NCBI RefSeq assembly: GCF_027797465.1
Contig: NZ_CP115608.1
Location: 124,001-188,000 of the forward strand
From: Campylobacter sp. CN_NE2
GTDB lineage: Bacteria; Campylobacterota; Campylobacteria; Campylobacterales; Campylobacteraceae
Direction of reading: 5' to 3'
DNA: 64,000 nucleotides
Shown: positions 1 through 8,537 of the stretch, one piece after another
Position numbering within the stretch: position 1 is the stretch's first letter
Layout of the letters: every line of letters starts with the position of its first letter
Program-made: the position numbers and the translations under genes
The notes under the pieces: model-generated
The model's input: only the letters and a program-made list of their open reading frames with translations
What the model was told of the DNA's origin: nothing
The model's database searches: none

Positions 1-521
1 TAGCGGTTTGTGTTATGGTTGCTCTAAAAATTTTAGAGTGGAACGATGTAATCGGCGAAAAAGGCGCATGGGATACGCTAATGTGGATGGGTGCGCTAAT
101 CGCACTTGCAGGCGGTTTAAATAAACTTGGCTTTATCAAGTGGTTTTCAGACACCGTAGCAGGCGGTATGGGCGATATAAACTGGATTTTGATAATGGGA
201 ATTTTGCTTTTAATCTATGTTTATTCGCACTATTTATTTGCTAGTTTAACAGCGCACATTACTGCGATGTATGCGGCTTTTGGTGCAGTTGCTATCGCAG
301 CGGGAGCTCCTAGCGTTTTCGTAGCGCTCGTGTTTGCTTATGCAAGCAATCTCATGATGCCAATCACCCACTACGGCGGTGCTCCTGGACCGATAATCTT
401 TGGTGCAGGTTACAACACCCAAAACGAGTGGTGGAGACTAGGCTTTATCACAACGCTGATAAATCTGTTTATTTGGACGGTAATAGGCGGAATTTGGTGG
501 AAAGTTCTAGGTTTATGGTAA
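1..521 (+). CDS. DASS-family (CitT-type) anion transporter, C-terminal part
   Basis: This is the 3' end of a membrane transporter; the reading frame is already open at the left edge, so the N-terminus lies outside the window. The visible ~170 residues are hydrophobic, with about four membrane segments. They contain a Pro/Gly-rich block (PITHYGGAPGPIIFGAGY) that matches the conserved C-terminal region of divalent anion:sodium symporters, which carry dicarboxylates, citrate or 2-oxoglutarate. The exact substrate cannot be told. A strong terminator follows the stop codon, so this gene ends its transcription unit. Confidence 0.8.
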   Translation, partial: AVCVMVALKILEWNDVIGEKGAWDTLMWMGALIALAGGLNKLGFIKWFSDTVAGGMGDINWILIMGILLLIYVYSHYLFASLTAHITAMYAAFGAVAIAAGAPSVFVALVFAYASNLMMPITHYGGAPGPIIFGAGYNTQNEWWRLGFITTLINLFIWTVIGGIWWKVLGLW

Positions 522-524
522 AAT

Positions 525-556
525 AAAAGAGCGGATTTTTCCGCTCTTTTTAATTT
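525..556 (+). terminator. Rho-independent terminator
   Basis: A perfect 10-bp inverted repeat, AAAAGAGCGG and CCGCTCTTTT, has a 6-base loop and ends in a T run. It starts four bases after the transporter stop codon. It is the clearest intrinsic terminator in the window. Confidence 0.9.
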
Positions 557-573
557 TTAAATTTGGATTTTTC

Positions 574-1533
574 ATGGCAAATAAAAAAGTTTTTGAAATT
601 TTGGAATTGCTTAAAGATTTCGTTAGCGGAAAAGAGATAATCATCGAGGATTATGCCCTACAAACAGGCATTTCAACCCGCACAGCCAGAAGATATGTAA
701 AAGATCTGCGAGAGATTTTTGGCGAAGAATTTATCGCAAAACTCGCCAAAGGAAGCTATATCTGCAAAAATACAGAATTTTTCAAAACCTTTATCAGTCC
801 CAACAAATACCAAAACGAAAGCGAAAAACTCATCGATTTGCTCCATATCATAAATCCCGGATTTAGTAAATTTTTGCCTTCTGCGCACAAAAAAGTCGAT
901 GAGAAACTCGAAAAAGAGCTAAGCGAAATTTTTTTAATAAAAGGCTCACCGCACGAAAAAACGCCAAATTTAGATATTTTTGCCAAACTTCAACAAGCGA
1001 TTAAATTTAAAAAATATACAAATTTAAAATACGATAATGAAATTTTAAAAAATGTAAAAATTTTAAAGCTTATTTATTCAAAGGGAAATTGGTCTGTCGC
1101 AACGCTCAGGGATTGCGATAAAAACAGCGGTTTCGAGGTTTTAAGAGTAAATTTTATAGATGAGATTAGGTTGCTTAAAAACACTTTTTATACCGACAAA
1201 TACACAGAAAATTTTATACAAAATTTAGAAACATTTTTCGACGGATACAGAGCCGAGCCCTTTGTGGTGCGAGTGGCTATCTCGCCAAAAGTGGTTAAAT
1301 TTTTCGAGAAAAAGACATTTTTCGCTTCGCAAAAAATCACCGATGAAATTTTAGAAAATTTATGGCGAGTGGTCGAATTTACCATAAGTAGCGATGATAT
1401 GCTAATGCCACTAGCAAGGCGTTGGTTTCCTGATTTTGTAATACTTTCGCCGAAATCAACAAGGGATAAATTTGATAAATTAATTATGGATTATCTAAAA
1501 TTTGGGAAAAATTTAGGCAAATTTTTAAATTAA
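574..1533 (+). CDS. HTH/WYL-domain transcriptional regulator
   Basis: A 319-residue cytosolic protein. Residues ~5-65 form a helix-turn-helix of the DeoR/HTH_11 kind (ISTRTARRYVKDL, with a following GSYI wing). The middle and C-terminal parts (about 145-310) resemble a WYL effector-sensing domain followed by its C-terminal extension. WYL regulators bind nucleic-acid or nucleotide-type ligands; the ligand here is unknown. It is a monocistronic gene between the terminator and the activase gene. The Shine-Dalgarno sequence is weak. Targets are not evident. Confidence 0.75.
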   Translation: MANKKVFEILELLKDFVSGKEIIIEDYALQTGISTRTARRYVKDLREIFGEEFIAKLAKGSYICKNTEFFKTFISPNKYQNESEKLIDLLHIINPGFSKFLPSAHKKVDEKLEKELSEIFLIKGSPHEKTPNLDIFAKLQQAIKFKKYTNLKYDNEILKNVKILKLIYSKGNWSVATLRDCDKNSGFEVLRVNFIDEIRLLKNTFYTDKYTENFIQNLETFFDGYRAEPFVVRVAISPKVVKFFEKKTFFASQKITDEILENLWRVVEFTISSDDMLMPLARRWFPDFVILSPKSTRDKFDKLIMDYLKFGKNLGKFLN

Positions 1534-1624
1534 AAAATGAATGAAATTCACCTTGAATTTATATAAATTTTTACTAAATTTGGTAAAATATCCCTTTATT
1601 TAATTTTTTTTAATCAAATTTAGA

Positions 1625-1630
1625 TAAAAT
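1625..1630 (+). promoter_or_regulatory. Probable -10 box before the activase operon
   Basis: A TAAAAT hexamer lies ~30 bases before the start codon, in a T-rich stretch typical of Campylobacter sigma-70 promoters, which lack a -35 box. It is a motif match only. Confidence 0.4.
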
Positions 1631-1660
1631 TATTCCTAATTTTTAATGTAAGCGAGAAAA

Positions 1661-4603
1661 ATGAACTATTTTTTAGGCATAGATGTCGGTTCTACGACCG
1701 TAAAAACCGTATTACTTAACGAAGATTGCGAGATTATACACAAAAGCTATGATCGTCATTTTGCAAAGCCCAAATTTGCCGTAGCACAAACGCTTTCATT
1801 TTTAAAAGATAAATTTGCAAATTCGCAGTTTCGCGTGGCTATTACAGGCTCAGCTGGACTTGGCATTTCAAAAAGCTGTAATATCGACTTCGTTCAAGAG
1901 GTTTTTGCCACTTCGCTTGGCGTAAAAAAGGCATTTCCAAAAACCGATGTCGTTATCGAGCTTGGCGGAGAAGACGCTAAGATTTTATTTCTTACAGGCG
2001 GTGTAGAAGAGCGTATGAACGGCAGCTGCGCCGGCGGGACGGGTGCTTTTATCGACCAAATGGCAAATTTGCTAAATATTAGCCTTGCGATGCTCGATAA
2101 ATTAAGCTTTGGTTATGAAAAAATTTATCCTATCGCTTCAAGGTGTGGTGTGTTTGCCAAAAGCGATATTCAGCCACTTCTCAATCAAGGCGCTAGAAAA
2201 GAAGATATAAGTGCGAGTATCTTTAATGCAGTCGTCGAGCAGACTATTTCAGGACTTGCGCAAGGCAGAGAAGTCAAAGGAAATGTCCTATTTTTGGGCG
2301 GTCCGTTATATTTTATGCAAGGGCTTAGAAATAGTTTTAAAAAAGCCCTAAATTTAGATGAATCAAATTCTGTTTTTCCTGAGTTAGCTCCTTATTTTGT
2401 GGCTTACGGAAGTGCGCTTTATGCCAAAGATAGTGCAAAAGTGCAAAATTTAGAAGATATTTTAAATTTACTCGAACACGAACCGCACAAAGAAGTGATA
2501 AACGCAGAACCACCACTTTTTAAAGACGAGAGCGAATACAGCGAGTTTTTAAATCGCCACGCAATGGCAAGTGCGCCTAAAATGGACATTTTATCATATA
2601 GCGGAAAAGCGTATTTGGGCGTGGATTGTGGCTCAACCACAATCAAAATCGCTCTAATCGGCGAAAATAACGAACTTTTGTATAAATTTTATTCATCAAA
2701 CAAAGGCGATCCGATTGCGATTTTGCTCCCTGAGCTTAAAAAAATTTACTCTATGTGCGAAAACCGCATTAAAATCGCAGGTAGCGGCGTAACTGGATAT
2801 GGCGAAGAGCTAATAAAGGCTGCGTTTAAATTTGATTATGGCATTGTTGAGACGATCGCACATTATAGCGCGGCAAAGCATTTTAACAGGGATGTTGATT
2901 TTATCATCGACATCGGCGGACAAGATATAAAATGTTTTTCTATTAAAAACGGAAGTATCGATTCTATCGTGCTAAATGAAGCGTGTAGTTCTGGCTGTGG
3001 CTCGTTTTTGCAATCATTTGCAAATTCACTCGGATATGAGATTGGCGAATTTGCCAAAATGGCGTTGTTTGCGAAAAATCCGTCTAAATTAGGCAGTCGT
3101 TGCACCGTATTTATGAACTCATCAGTCAAACAAGCCCAAAGAGACGGCGCAGAAGTCGAAGATATAAGCGCTGGTTTGGCAATTAGCGTTATTAAAAATG
3201 CCATTTATAAGGTAATTCGTGCTAGAAGCGCCGACGAGCTGGGAGAGCATATCGTGGTTCAAGGCGGGACATTTTTAAATGATGCCGTTTTAAGGGCGTT
3301 TGAAAGAGAGCTTGGCAAAAATGTCATTAGGCTTGATATTAGCGAGATTATGGGTGCTTATGGTGCGGCACTTTTTGCCAAAAACAACGCGATTGCCACT
3401 TCAAATTTAATATCAATAGACGAACTTAATAATTTTAGCCATGAGAGCGAATTTGGCTCTTGCAAACTTTGCACAAATAAATGTGCTTTGACAATCAATA
3501 TTTTTAGCGACGGAAGCAGATTTGTAGTAGGAAACAAATGCGAACGGGGTGCCGGAAAAGAGATCAAAAATGATTTGCCAAATTTGTTTGAGTTTAAAAA
3601 TGAGCTTTTGAAACGCTACAAAAAAGCACCAAAAACAGGGCAATTAAAAGTAGGAATCCCGTTTGTCCTAAATATGTATGAAATGCTGCCGTTTTGGGCG
3701 AAATTCTTTGAAAATTTAGGCATTAGCGTGGTGCTTTCAAATCGTCCTAGAAAAGAGACGCTATTTTTATCAAGCCAAAGCATACCGTCAGATACTGTGT
3801 GTTATCCCGCTAAAATCACGCACGGACATATTTATGACCTGCTTAAAAAAGAAGTTGATTTTATTTTTTATCCGTGCATGAGCTACAATATCGACGAAAA
3901 AATCAGCGAAAACTGCTACAACTGCCCTGTGGTGGCGTATTACCCAGAACTCATCAAAGCAAATGTAGGAGCACTTAAAGATACCAAATTTATCTATCCG
4001 CATATTGATATAAATGATTTAGAATTTATGTCAAATTCGCTAAAAAATGAATTTGAAAAATTTGGCTTTAAATTTAGCCTAGAAGCTATCAAAAACGCCG
4101 TATATCACGGACAAAAAGAGTTAAATAGATACAAAAAAGCTATCCTTGCAAAAGGCGAAGAAACCTTGAAATTCGTCATAGAAAATAATCAAAATGCCGT
4201 TATTTTGGCGTCTCGCCCGTATCATATAGATAAATTTGTAAATCACGGAATCGATAAATATCTAAATTCTATCGGATTTGTCGTGCTTAGCGAAGATTGT
4301 TTGCCGCTTGAACATGTCCAAACCAAAAGCCTAAATCAATGGACTTATCACGCTAGAATGTATAATGCGGCAAATTTTGTAGCTAAATTTGACAATCTCG
4401 AACTTGTTCAGCTTGTTAGCTTTGGGTGCGGAATCGACGCCATTACAAGTGATGAGATTAGAGATTTACTAGCCAAAAAAGGCAAAATTTACACCCAGCT
4501 AAAAATCGATGAAGTTACAAATCTGGGAGCTGTAAAAATTCGCCTAAGAAGCTTGAAAGCCGCCATTTTTGAAAGAGCAAAATCAGCAAAAAAAGGAAAA
4601 TAA
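1661..4603 (+). CDS. Double-headed acyl-CoA dehydratase activase (BadF/BadG/HgdC type) with DUF2229-like domain
   Basis: A 980-residue protein with two ASKHA ATPase domains of the 2-hydroxyglutaryl-CoA dehydratase activase family. The first phosphate loop is GIDVGSTTVKT at ~6-16 and the second GVDCGSTTIK at ~320-329. Both repeats keep the cysteines that bridge a [4Fe-4S] cluster in HgdC-type activases: C123 (GSCAGGTGAF) with C162 (SRCGVF), and C442 (EACSSGCGSF) with C481 (SRCTVF). Residues ~655-900 look like the DUF2229 domain, with further cysteines (CYPAK, YPCMSY, CYNCP). The family uses ATP to drive one-electron reduction of a partner. The TTG start of the next gene abuts this stop codon, so the two form an operon. 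The substrate is unknown. Confidence 0.8.
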   Translation: MNYFLGIDVGSTTVKTVLLNEDCEIIHKSYDRHFAKPKFAVAQTLSFLKDKFANSQFRVAITGSAGLGISKSCNIDFVQEVFATSLGVKKAFPKTDVVIELGGEDAKILFLTGGVEERMNGSCAGGTGAFIDQMANLLNISLAMLDKLSFGYEKIYPIASRCGVFAKSDIQPLLNQGARKEDISASIFNAVVEQTISGLAQGREVKGNVLFLGGPLYFMQGLRNSFKKALNLDESNSVFPELAPYFVAYGSALYAKDSAKVQNLEDILNLLEHEPHKEVINAEPPLFKDESEYSEFLNRHAMASAPKMDILSYSGKAYLGVDCGSTTIKIALIGENNELLYKFYSSNKGDPIAILLPELKKIYSMCENRIKIAGSGVTGYGEELIKAAFKFDYGIVETIAHYSAAKHFNRDVDFIIDIGGQDIKCFSIKNGSIDSIVLNEACSSGCGSFLQSFANSLGYEIGEFAKMALFAKNPSKLGSRCTVFMNSSVKQAQRDGAEVEDISAGLAISVIKNAIYKVIRARSADELGEHIVVQGGTFLNDAVLRAFERELGKNVIRLDISEIMGAYGAALFAKNNAIATSNLISIDELNNFSHESEFGSCKLCTNKCALTINIFSDGSRFVVGNKCERGAGKEIKNDLPNLFEFKNELLKRYKKAPKTGQLKVGIPFVLNMYEMLPFWAKFFENLGISVVLSNRPRKETLFLSSQSIPSDTVCYPAKITHGHIYDLLKKEVDFIFYPCMSYNIDEKISENCYNCPVVAYYPELIKANVGALKDTKFIYPHIDINDLEFMSNSLKNEFEKFGFKFSLEAIKNAVYHGQKELNRYKKAILAKGEETLKFVIENNQNAVILASRPYHIDKFVNHGIDKYLNSIGFVVLSEDCLPLEHVQTKSLNQWTYHARMYNAANFVAKFDNLELVQLVSFGCGIDAITSDEIRDLLAKKGKIYTQLKIDEVTNLGAVKIRLRSLKAAIFERAKSAKKGK

Positions 4604-5818
4604 TTGTTTGCCAAATTTACAAAAGATATGAAAGAAACCCATACTATTTTAATTCCCACGATGATAGATCCGCATTTTCGCTTTATGCAAGGCGTTTTAG
4701 CAGCTGATGGATACAAAAGCGTTTTGCTCTCAGAAAATCGCCAAAATATCGTAGAAGAGGGCTTAAAAAGCGTTCATAATGATATGTGTTATCCGGCGCT
4801 TCTTGTCATCGGGCAGTTTATCGATGCGCTTAAAAGTGGTGAATTTGATACGCACAAAGTCGCTTTGCTAATATCGCAAACGGGCGGCGGTTGTAGGGCT
4901 AGTAACTATATAAATTTACTTCGCAAAGCCCTTGAAGACAGCGGTTTTGAATATGTGCCTGTGATTTCGCTAAATTTTAGCTCACTTGATGAAAATGAAT
5001 TTGTGCTATCAAAAAAAGCCTTGCTTAGGCTTTTTGGAGCCATTTTTTACGGCGATTTGCTAATGTGCCTTTATAATCAATGCAAACCTTATGAAAAAAA
5101 GCCAGATTTTACCGATGAAATTTTTGAGCTTTGCGTAAATCATATTTGCGATTTGGTGGCTAAAAAAAGCTTTTTTAGGTTGCGAAAAAACTTTAAATTT
5201 ATACTTTCAAATTTCGCTAAAATCGACAGAAGCGACGAAAAAAAGGTAAAAGTCGGCATTGTGGGTGAAATTTATCTAAAATACTCGCCAATTGGCAATA
5301 ACGGATTAAATTCATACTTAATCAAAGAAAACGCAGAGCCCGTAAATACGGGGCTTATGGATTTTGTGCTAACTTGCATTTATGACGCCATTTATGACAA
5401 AGAGCTTTACGGCAAGGGCGGAGTGGCGTATTATGCGTCATTTGCAGTGGCAAAAATAATCGAATTTATCCAAGCAAGGTTAATTTCGCTTATCAAAAGC
5501 TACGGATTTCGCGCTCCAACGCCGTTTAAAGCTGTGCGAAAGGCAGCTGATGGTTATATCAGCCACGGCGTGAAAATGGGCGAAGGGTGGTTGCTAACTG
5601 CTGAAATGGTCGAATTTGTAAGTCACGGCATAGAAAATGTCGTCTGTGCTCAGCCTTTTGGGTGTTTGCCAAATCATATCATAGCTCGTGGCATGGTGCG
5701 AAAAATCAAAGAAAATTTTCCGGACGCAAACATAGCAGCGATAGACTATGACCCGGGTGCAAGTGCGGTAAATCAAGAAAACCGCATAAAATTAATGCTT
5801 GCAAACGCTCAAATTTAA
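4604..5818 (+). CDS. Partner subunit of the activase, 2-hydroxyacyl-CoA dehydratase/DUF2229-related
   Basis: A 404-residue protein translated directly after the activase. A TTG start follows the upstream TAA with no gap and has AGGAAA in front of it; an in-frame ATG at 4628 is an alternative with poorer spacing. It has conserved-looking motifs with cysteines (NDMCYPALL, QTGGGCRASNY, VCAQPFGCLPNHI) and resembles the C-terminal part of the ~1400-residue activase-related proteins of other bacteria, where both parts are one chain. It may be the electron-accepting partner. An acyl-CoA substrate has not been shown for this branch, so the enzymatic role is inferred. Confidence 0.65.
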   Translation: MFAKFTKDMKETHTILIPTMIDPHFRFMQGVLAADGYKSVLLSENRQNIVEEGLKSVHNDMCYPALLVIGQFIDALKSGEFDTHKVALLISQTGGGCRASNYINLLRKALEDSGFEYVPVISLNFSSLDENEFVLSKKALLRLFGAIFYGDLLMCLYNQCKPYEKKPDFTDEIFELCVNHICDLVAKKSFFRLRKNFKFILSNFAKIDRSDEKKVKVGIVGEIYLKYSPIGNNGLNSYLIKENAEPVNTGLMDFVLTCIYDAIYDKELYGKGGVAYYASFAVAKIIEFIQARLISLIKSYGFRAPTPFKAVRKAADGYISHGVKMGEGWLLTAEMVEFVSHGIENVVCAQPFGCLPNHIIARGMVRKIKENFPDANIAAIDYDPGASAVNQENRIKLMLANAQI

Positions 5819-5834
5819 ATTTGACATAGAATTT

Positions 5835-5980
5835 AGCCTAGCTTTCACGCCGAATTTGCAACGATAGACGAAATAAGTCTTATCTTATGCAAATTCGGCG
5901 TGAAATCGTCGGCATTTGGTCTTCAAATTTGGTAATGAATTTTTTAAATTTACTACGCCAACTCTGTCTTGAATTTTTTT
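5835..5980 (+). repeat. Intergenic palindromic repeat, copy 1 (AGCCTA family)
   Basis: The element begins AGCCTAGCTTT, contains a perfect 18-bp inverted repeat (5843-5860 with 5888-5905, 27-base loop), and ends ACTACGCCAACTCTGTC TTGAAT. The ends match the copy at 32005-32145 while the palindrome sequence differs. It lies 17 bases after a stop codon, in the sense direction of that gene. This gap of 274 bases to pyrB holds nothing else apart from the pyrB promoter. Confidence 0.75.
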
Positions 5981-6054
5981 AAATCATTAGGCGAATTTTC
6001 AAATTTTATTATTTATTAAATTCCAAAAATTTATCAGCCTATCAGATAAAATTG

Positions 6055-6060
6055 TATAAA
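6055..6060 (+). promoter_or_regulatory. Probable pyrB -10 box
   Basis: TATAAA followed by AT lies 32 bases before the pyrB start, after AT-rich sequence. It is a motif match only. Confidence 0.45.
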
Positions 6061-6092
6061 ATTACAAAATTCAAAACTCGCAAGGAAATCAG

Positions 6093-7022
6093 ATGAGTTA
6101 CAAACTTAAACACCTTTTAAGTATGCAAGATTTAAGCAAAGAAGACATTTTTTCATTTATTGAGTTGGCAAAGGAATTTAAGGCGTTAAATCGCACACCT
6201 GTAAAAAAAACCGATTCGCTTCGCGGAAAAACCGTCATCAACGCTTTTTTTGAAAATTCCACTAGAACGCGAATTTCATTTGAAATCGCCGCAAAACGGC
6301 TTGGAGCGGACGCTATAAATTTCAGCGCAGGTTCAAGTAGCACCAAAAAAGGCGAAACGCTAATCGATACGATAAAAAATATGCAAGCCATGCGTAGCGA
6401 TATTTTCGTCGTTCGCCATGAAAGCTCGGGCGTGCCAAAATTCATCGCCGCAAACTGCGACGCTTCGATTGTCAATGCAGGGGACGGCTTAAACGAACAC
6501 CCAACGCAATCGCTTTTAGATTTATTTACGATTTACGAAGCTAAGGACAAATTTGATGGGCTTACGGTTGCTATCATCGGCGATATTTTTAAAAGTAGAG
6601 TTGCTAGGTCAAACATTTGGGCGATGAGAAAATTAGGCATTAGCGTGAAACTTTTTGGACCGCCGATGATGATGCGAGATTGCGATGCGTTTGGTTGCCA
6701 AATTTGCAAAAGCATGGAAGAAGCCGTCGAAGGCACCGATGTCATCATCATGCTTCGCATTCAGCTAGAACGCCAAGACGGCGAACCAAGCTTTCCGAGC
6801 GTGAAAGAATACAGCAAATTTTTTGGCTTAACAAAATCAAAAATGCTCCACGCCAAAGACGGAGTTATCATCATGCACCCAGGTCCTATAAATCGGGGCG
6901 TGGAGATAAATTCAGATGTGGCTGATGACCCACGATTTACCTGCATACTAGATCAAGTCGAAAACGGCACGGCAATGCGTATGGCGGTGCTTCACACACT
7001 AAATTTAAATAGGAACAAATAA
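6093..7022 (+). CDS. pyrB: Aspartate carbamoyltransferase catalytic subunit
   Basis: A 309-residue enzyme that condenses carbamoyl phosphate and aspartate to carbamoyl-aspartate, the committed step of pyrimidine synthesis. The carbamoyl-phosphate loop STRTR is at 56-60 (FFENSTRTRISFE), followed by SSTKKGE (the 80s loop), HPTQSLLDL and HPGPINRGVE. Length is normal for the catalytic chain. No pyrI regulatory chain follows; instead the stop overlaps the pyrC start as TAATG. AAGGAA precedes the ATG at good spacing. Confidence 0.95.
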   Translation: MSYKLKHLLSMQDLSKEDIFSFIELAKEFKALNRTPVKKTDSLRGKTVINAFFENSTRTRISFEIAAKRLGADAINFSAGSSSTKKGETLIDTIKNMQAMRSDIFVVRHESSGVPKFIAANCDASIVNAGDGLNEHPTQSLLDLFTIYEAKDKFDGLTVAIIGDIFKSRVARSNIWAMRKLGISVKLFGPPMMMRDCDAFGCQICKSMEEAVEGTDVIIMLRIQLERQDGEPSFPSVKEYSKFFGLTKSKMLHAKDGVIIMHPGPINRGVEINSDVADDPRFTCILDQVENGTAMRMAVLHTLNLNRNK

Positions 7023-8302
7023 TGAAAATTTTGATAAAAAACGGCACCGTCATCAACCACGACGGCAAAGAAAAAATCAATGTTTTAATAGAAAATGACA
7101 GAATTTTGGCACTTACAAAAGACGAGCCTAACGCCGATAAAATCATCGACGCAACGGGCAAATTCGTCATGCCCGGACTTATAGATATGCATGTGCATTT
7201 TAGAGATCCGGGATTTGAGTATAAAGACGATGTAAATTCAGGTAGCGAAACAGCCGTCGCAGGTGGCGTAACAACGGCACTTCCTATGGCTAACACAAAG
7301 CCCGTAAATGACAACGCCGCAATCACAAGAGCGATGATAGAAAAAGCAAAAAAACGCGGACTTATCGATTTATTGCCGTTTGGTGCGATAACGCAAGGCT
7401 TTAAAGGCGAACGCATAACCGAAATGGGCGAAATGCTTGAAGCCGGTTGTGTAGCATTTAGCGACGACGGACTTCCCGTAACCGATAGCTCGGTCATGCG
7501 ACAAGCGCTTGAATACACGGCGCACTTTGGCTCGTTTGTCTCAAATCACAGCGAAGACTGCTCACTTTGTCGTGGCGGAGTGATGAACGAAGGCAAGGTA
7601 AGTGCCATTTTAGGGCTAAAAGGCATGGCAAGTGAAAAAGAAGAGATTATGGTTTCGCGCGACATTTTGTTAGCCAAAAAAACGGGCGGACACCTGCATG
7701 TAGCCCATGTAAGCTCGGCGTGGTCGCTAAAACTCATCGAACAAGCCAAAAAAGAAGGCATAAATGTAACCTGCGAAGTTACGCCACACCACTTCACATA
7801 CGATGAGAGCGAACTTATGGGCTATGATACGAATTTCAAAATGTCCCCGCCGCTTCGCACGAACGCCGATGTAGAGGCTATGCGAGAGGGCTTAAAAAAC
7901 GGCTTAATCGATGTCATCGCCACAGACCATGCACCGCACAGCTGGGACGATAAATTTGTCGAATTTGACAAAGCGCCGTTTGGGATTTTGGGGCTTCAAA
8001 CGCTAGTTCCTTTGACTTTGCGTTTGGTGGAAGACGGCGTAATCAGCCTAGAAAAAATGGTTTTTTTAACTTCGTATAATCCTGCGAAAATCTTAAATTT
8101 AAAGGACAAAGGCGAAATCGCCGTTGGCAAACTAGCTGACATAGCTATAATTGACCCTGAGCTAAAATACATTTATGACGAAAAAATCAATAAGTCAAAA
8201 TCGCAAAATTCGCCACTTTTTGGCAAAGAGCTAAAAGGTGCGTGTGTGCTAACTATAAAAAGCGGTCGTGTAGTTTTTGAATTTCCTAATGTAGTAGCGT
8301 AG
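7022..8302 (+). CDS. pyrC: Dihydroorotase, long type
   Basis: A 426-residue amidohydrolase that cyclises carbamoyl-aspartate to dihydroorotate. The metal-binding HxH is H57/H59 in DMHVHFRDPG; further ligand regions are SNHSED and HVAHVSS, and the catalytic Asp is D302 in ATDHAPH. The length fits the ~425-residue dihydroorotase class rather than the short E. coli type. It is translationally coupled to pyrB by a one-base overlap. Confidence 0.95.
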   Translation: MKILIKNGTVINHDGKEKINVLIENDRILALTKDEPNADKIIDATGKFVMPGLIDMHVHFRDPGFEYKDDVNSGSETAVAGGVTTALPMANTKPVNDNAAITRAMIEKAKKRGLIDLLPFGAITQGFKGERITEMGEMLEAGCVAFSDDGLPVTDSSVMRQALEYTAHFGSFVSNHSEDCSLCRGGVMNEGKVSAILGLKGMASEKEEIMVSRDILLAKKTGGHLHVAHVSSAWSLKLIEQAKKEGINVTCEVTPHHFTYDESELMGYDTNFKMSPPLRTNADVEAMREGLKNGLIDVIATDHAPHSWDDKFVEFDKAPFGILGLQTLVPLTLRLVEDGVISLEKMVFLTSYNPAKILNLKDKGEIAVGKLADIAIIDPELKYIYDEKINKSKSQNSPLFGKELKGACVLTIKSGRVVFEFPNVVA

Positions 8303-8339
8303 AATTTGCATTGAATTATTTTGCAAATTTGCTTTAAAT

Positions 8340-8400
8340 TGTCATTGCGAGACTTGCCGTTAGGCAAGTCGAAGCAATCCAGCCACGCTGACCAGGCGTT
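8340..8400 (+). repeat. GTCATTGCGAG-type hairpin repeat, left flank of the island
   Basis: TGTCATTGCGAGACTTGCC opens the element. It contains the hairpin GACTTGCC-gtta-GGCAAGTC (8351-8370), followed by GAAGCAATCC. The first ~23 bases closely match 13989-14012 at the right edge of the restriction island. The rest of this 235-base gap contains two AAATTTGCAAATTT palindromes (8403, 8511) and a possible TAAAAT -10 box at 8496. Confidence 0.65.
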
Positions 8401-8537
8401 TTAAATTTGCAAATTTATTCTGAAATCATCGTCGTTATCATCTAAATTTACAAATTCCAAAATTCATTTTAACTCCGATTTTATAAACATTTAGCTAAAA
8501 TTCAAAGTTCAAATTTGCAAATTTAAAAGGTTAAAAA

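Noticed and set aside
6680-6925. An 81-residue plus-strand frame inside pyrB
   Set aside because: Wholly contained in the pyrB gene in another frame, with low-complexity Arg/His/Ser content.
8351-8370. Terminator after pyrC
   Set aside because: The GACTTGCC/GGCAAGTC hairpin has no T run after it and belongs to the GTCATTGC repeat.
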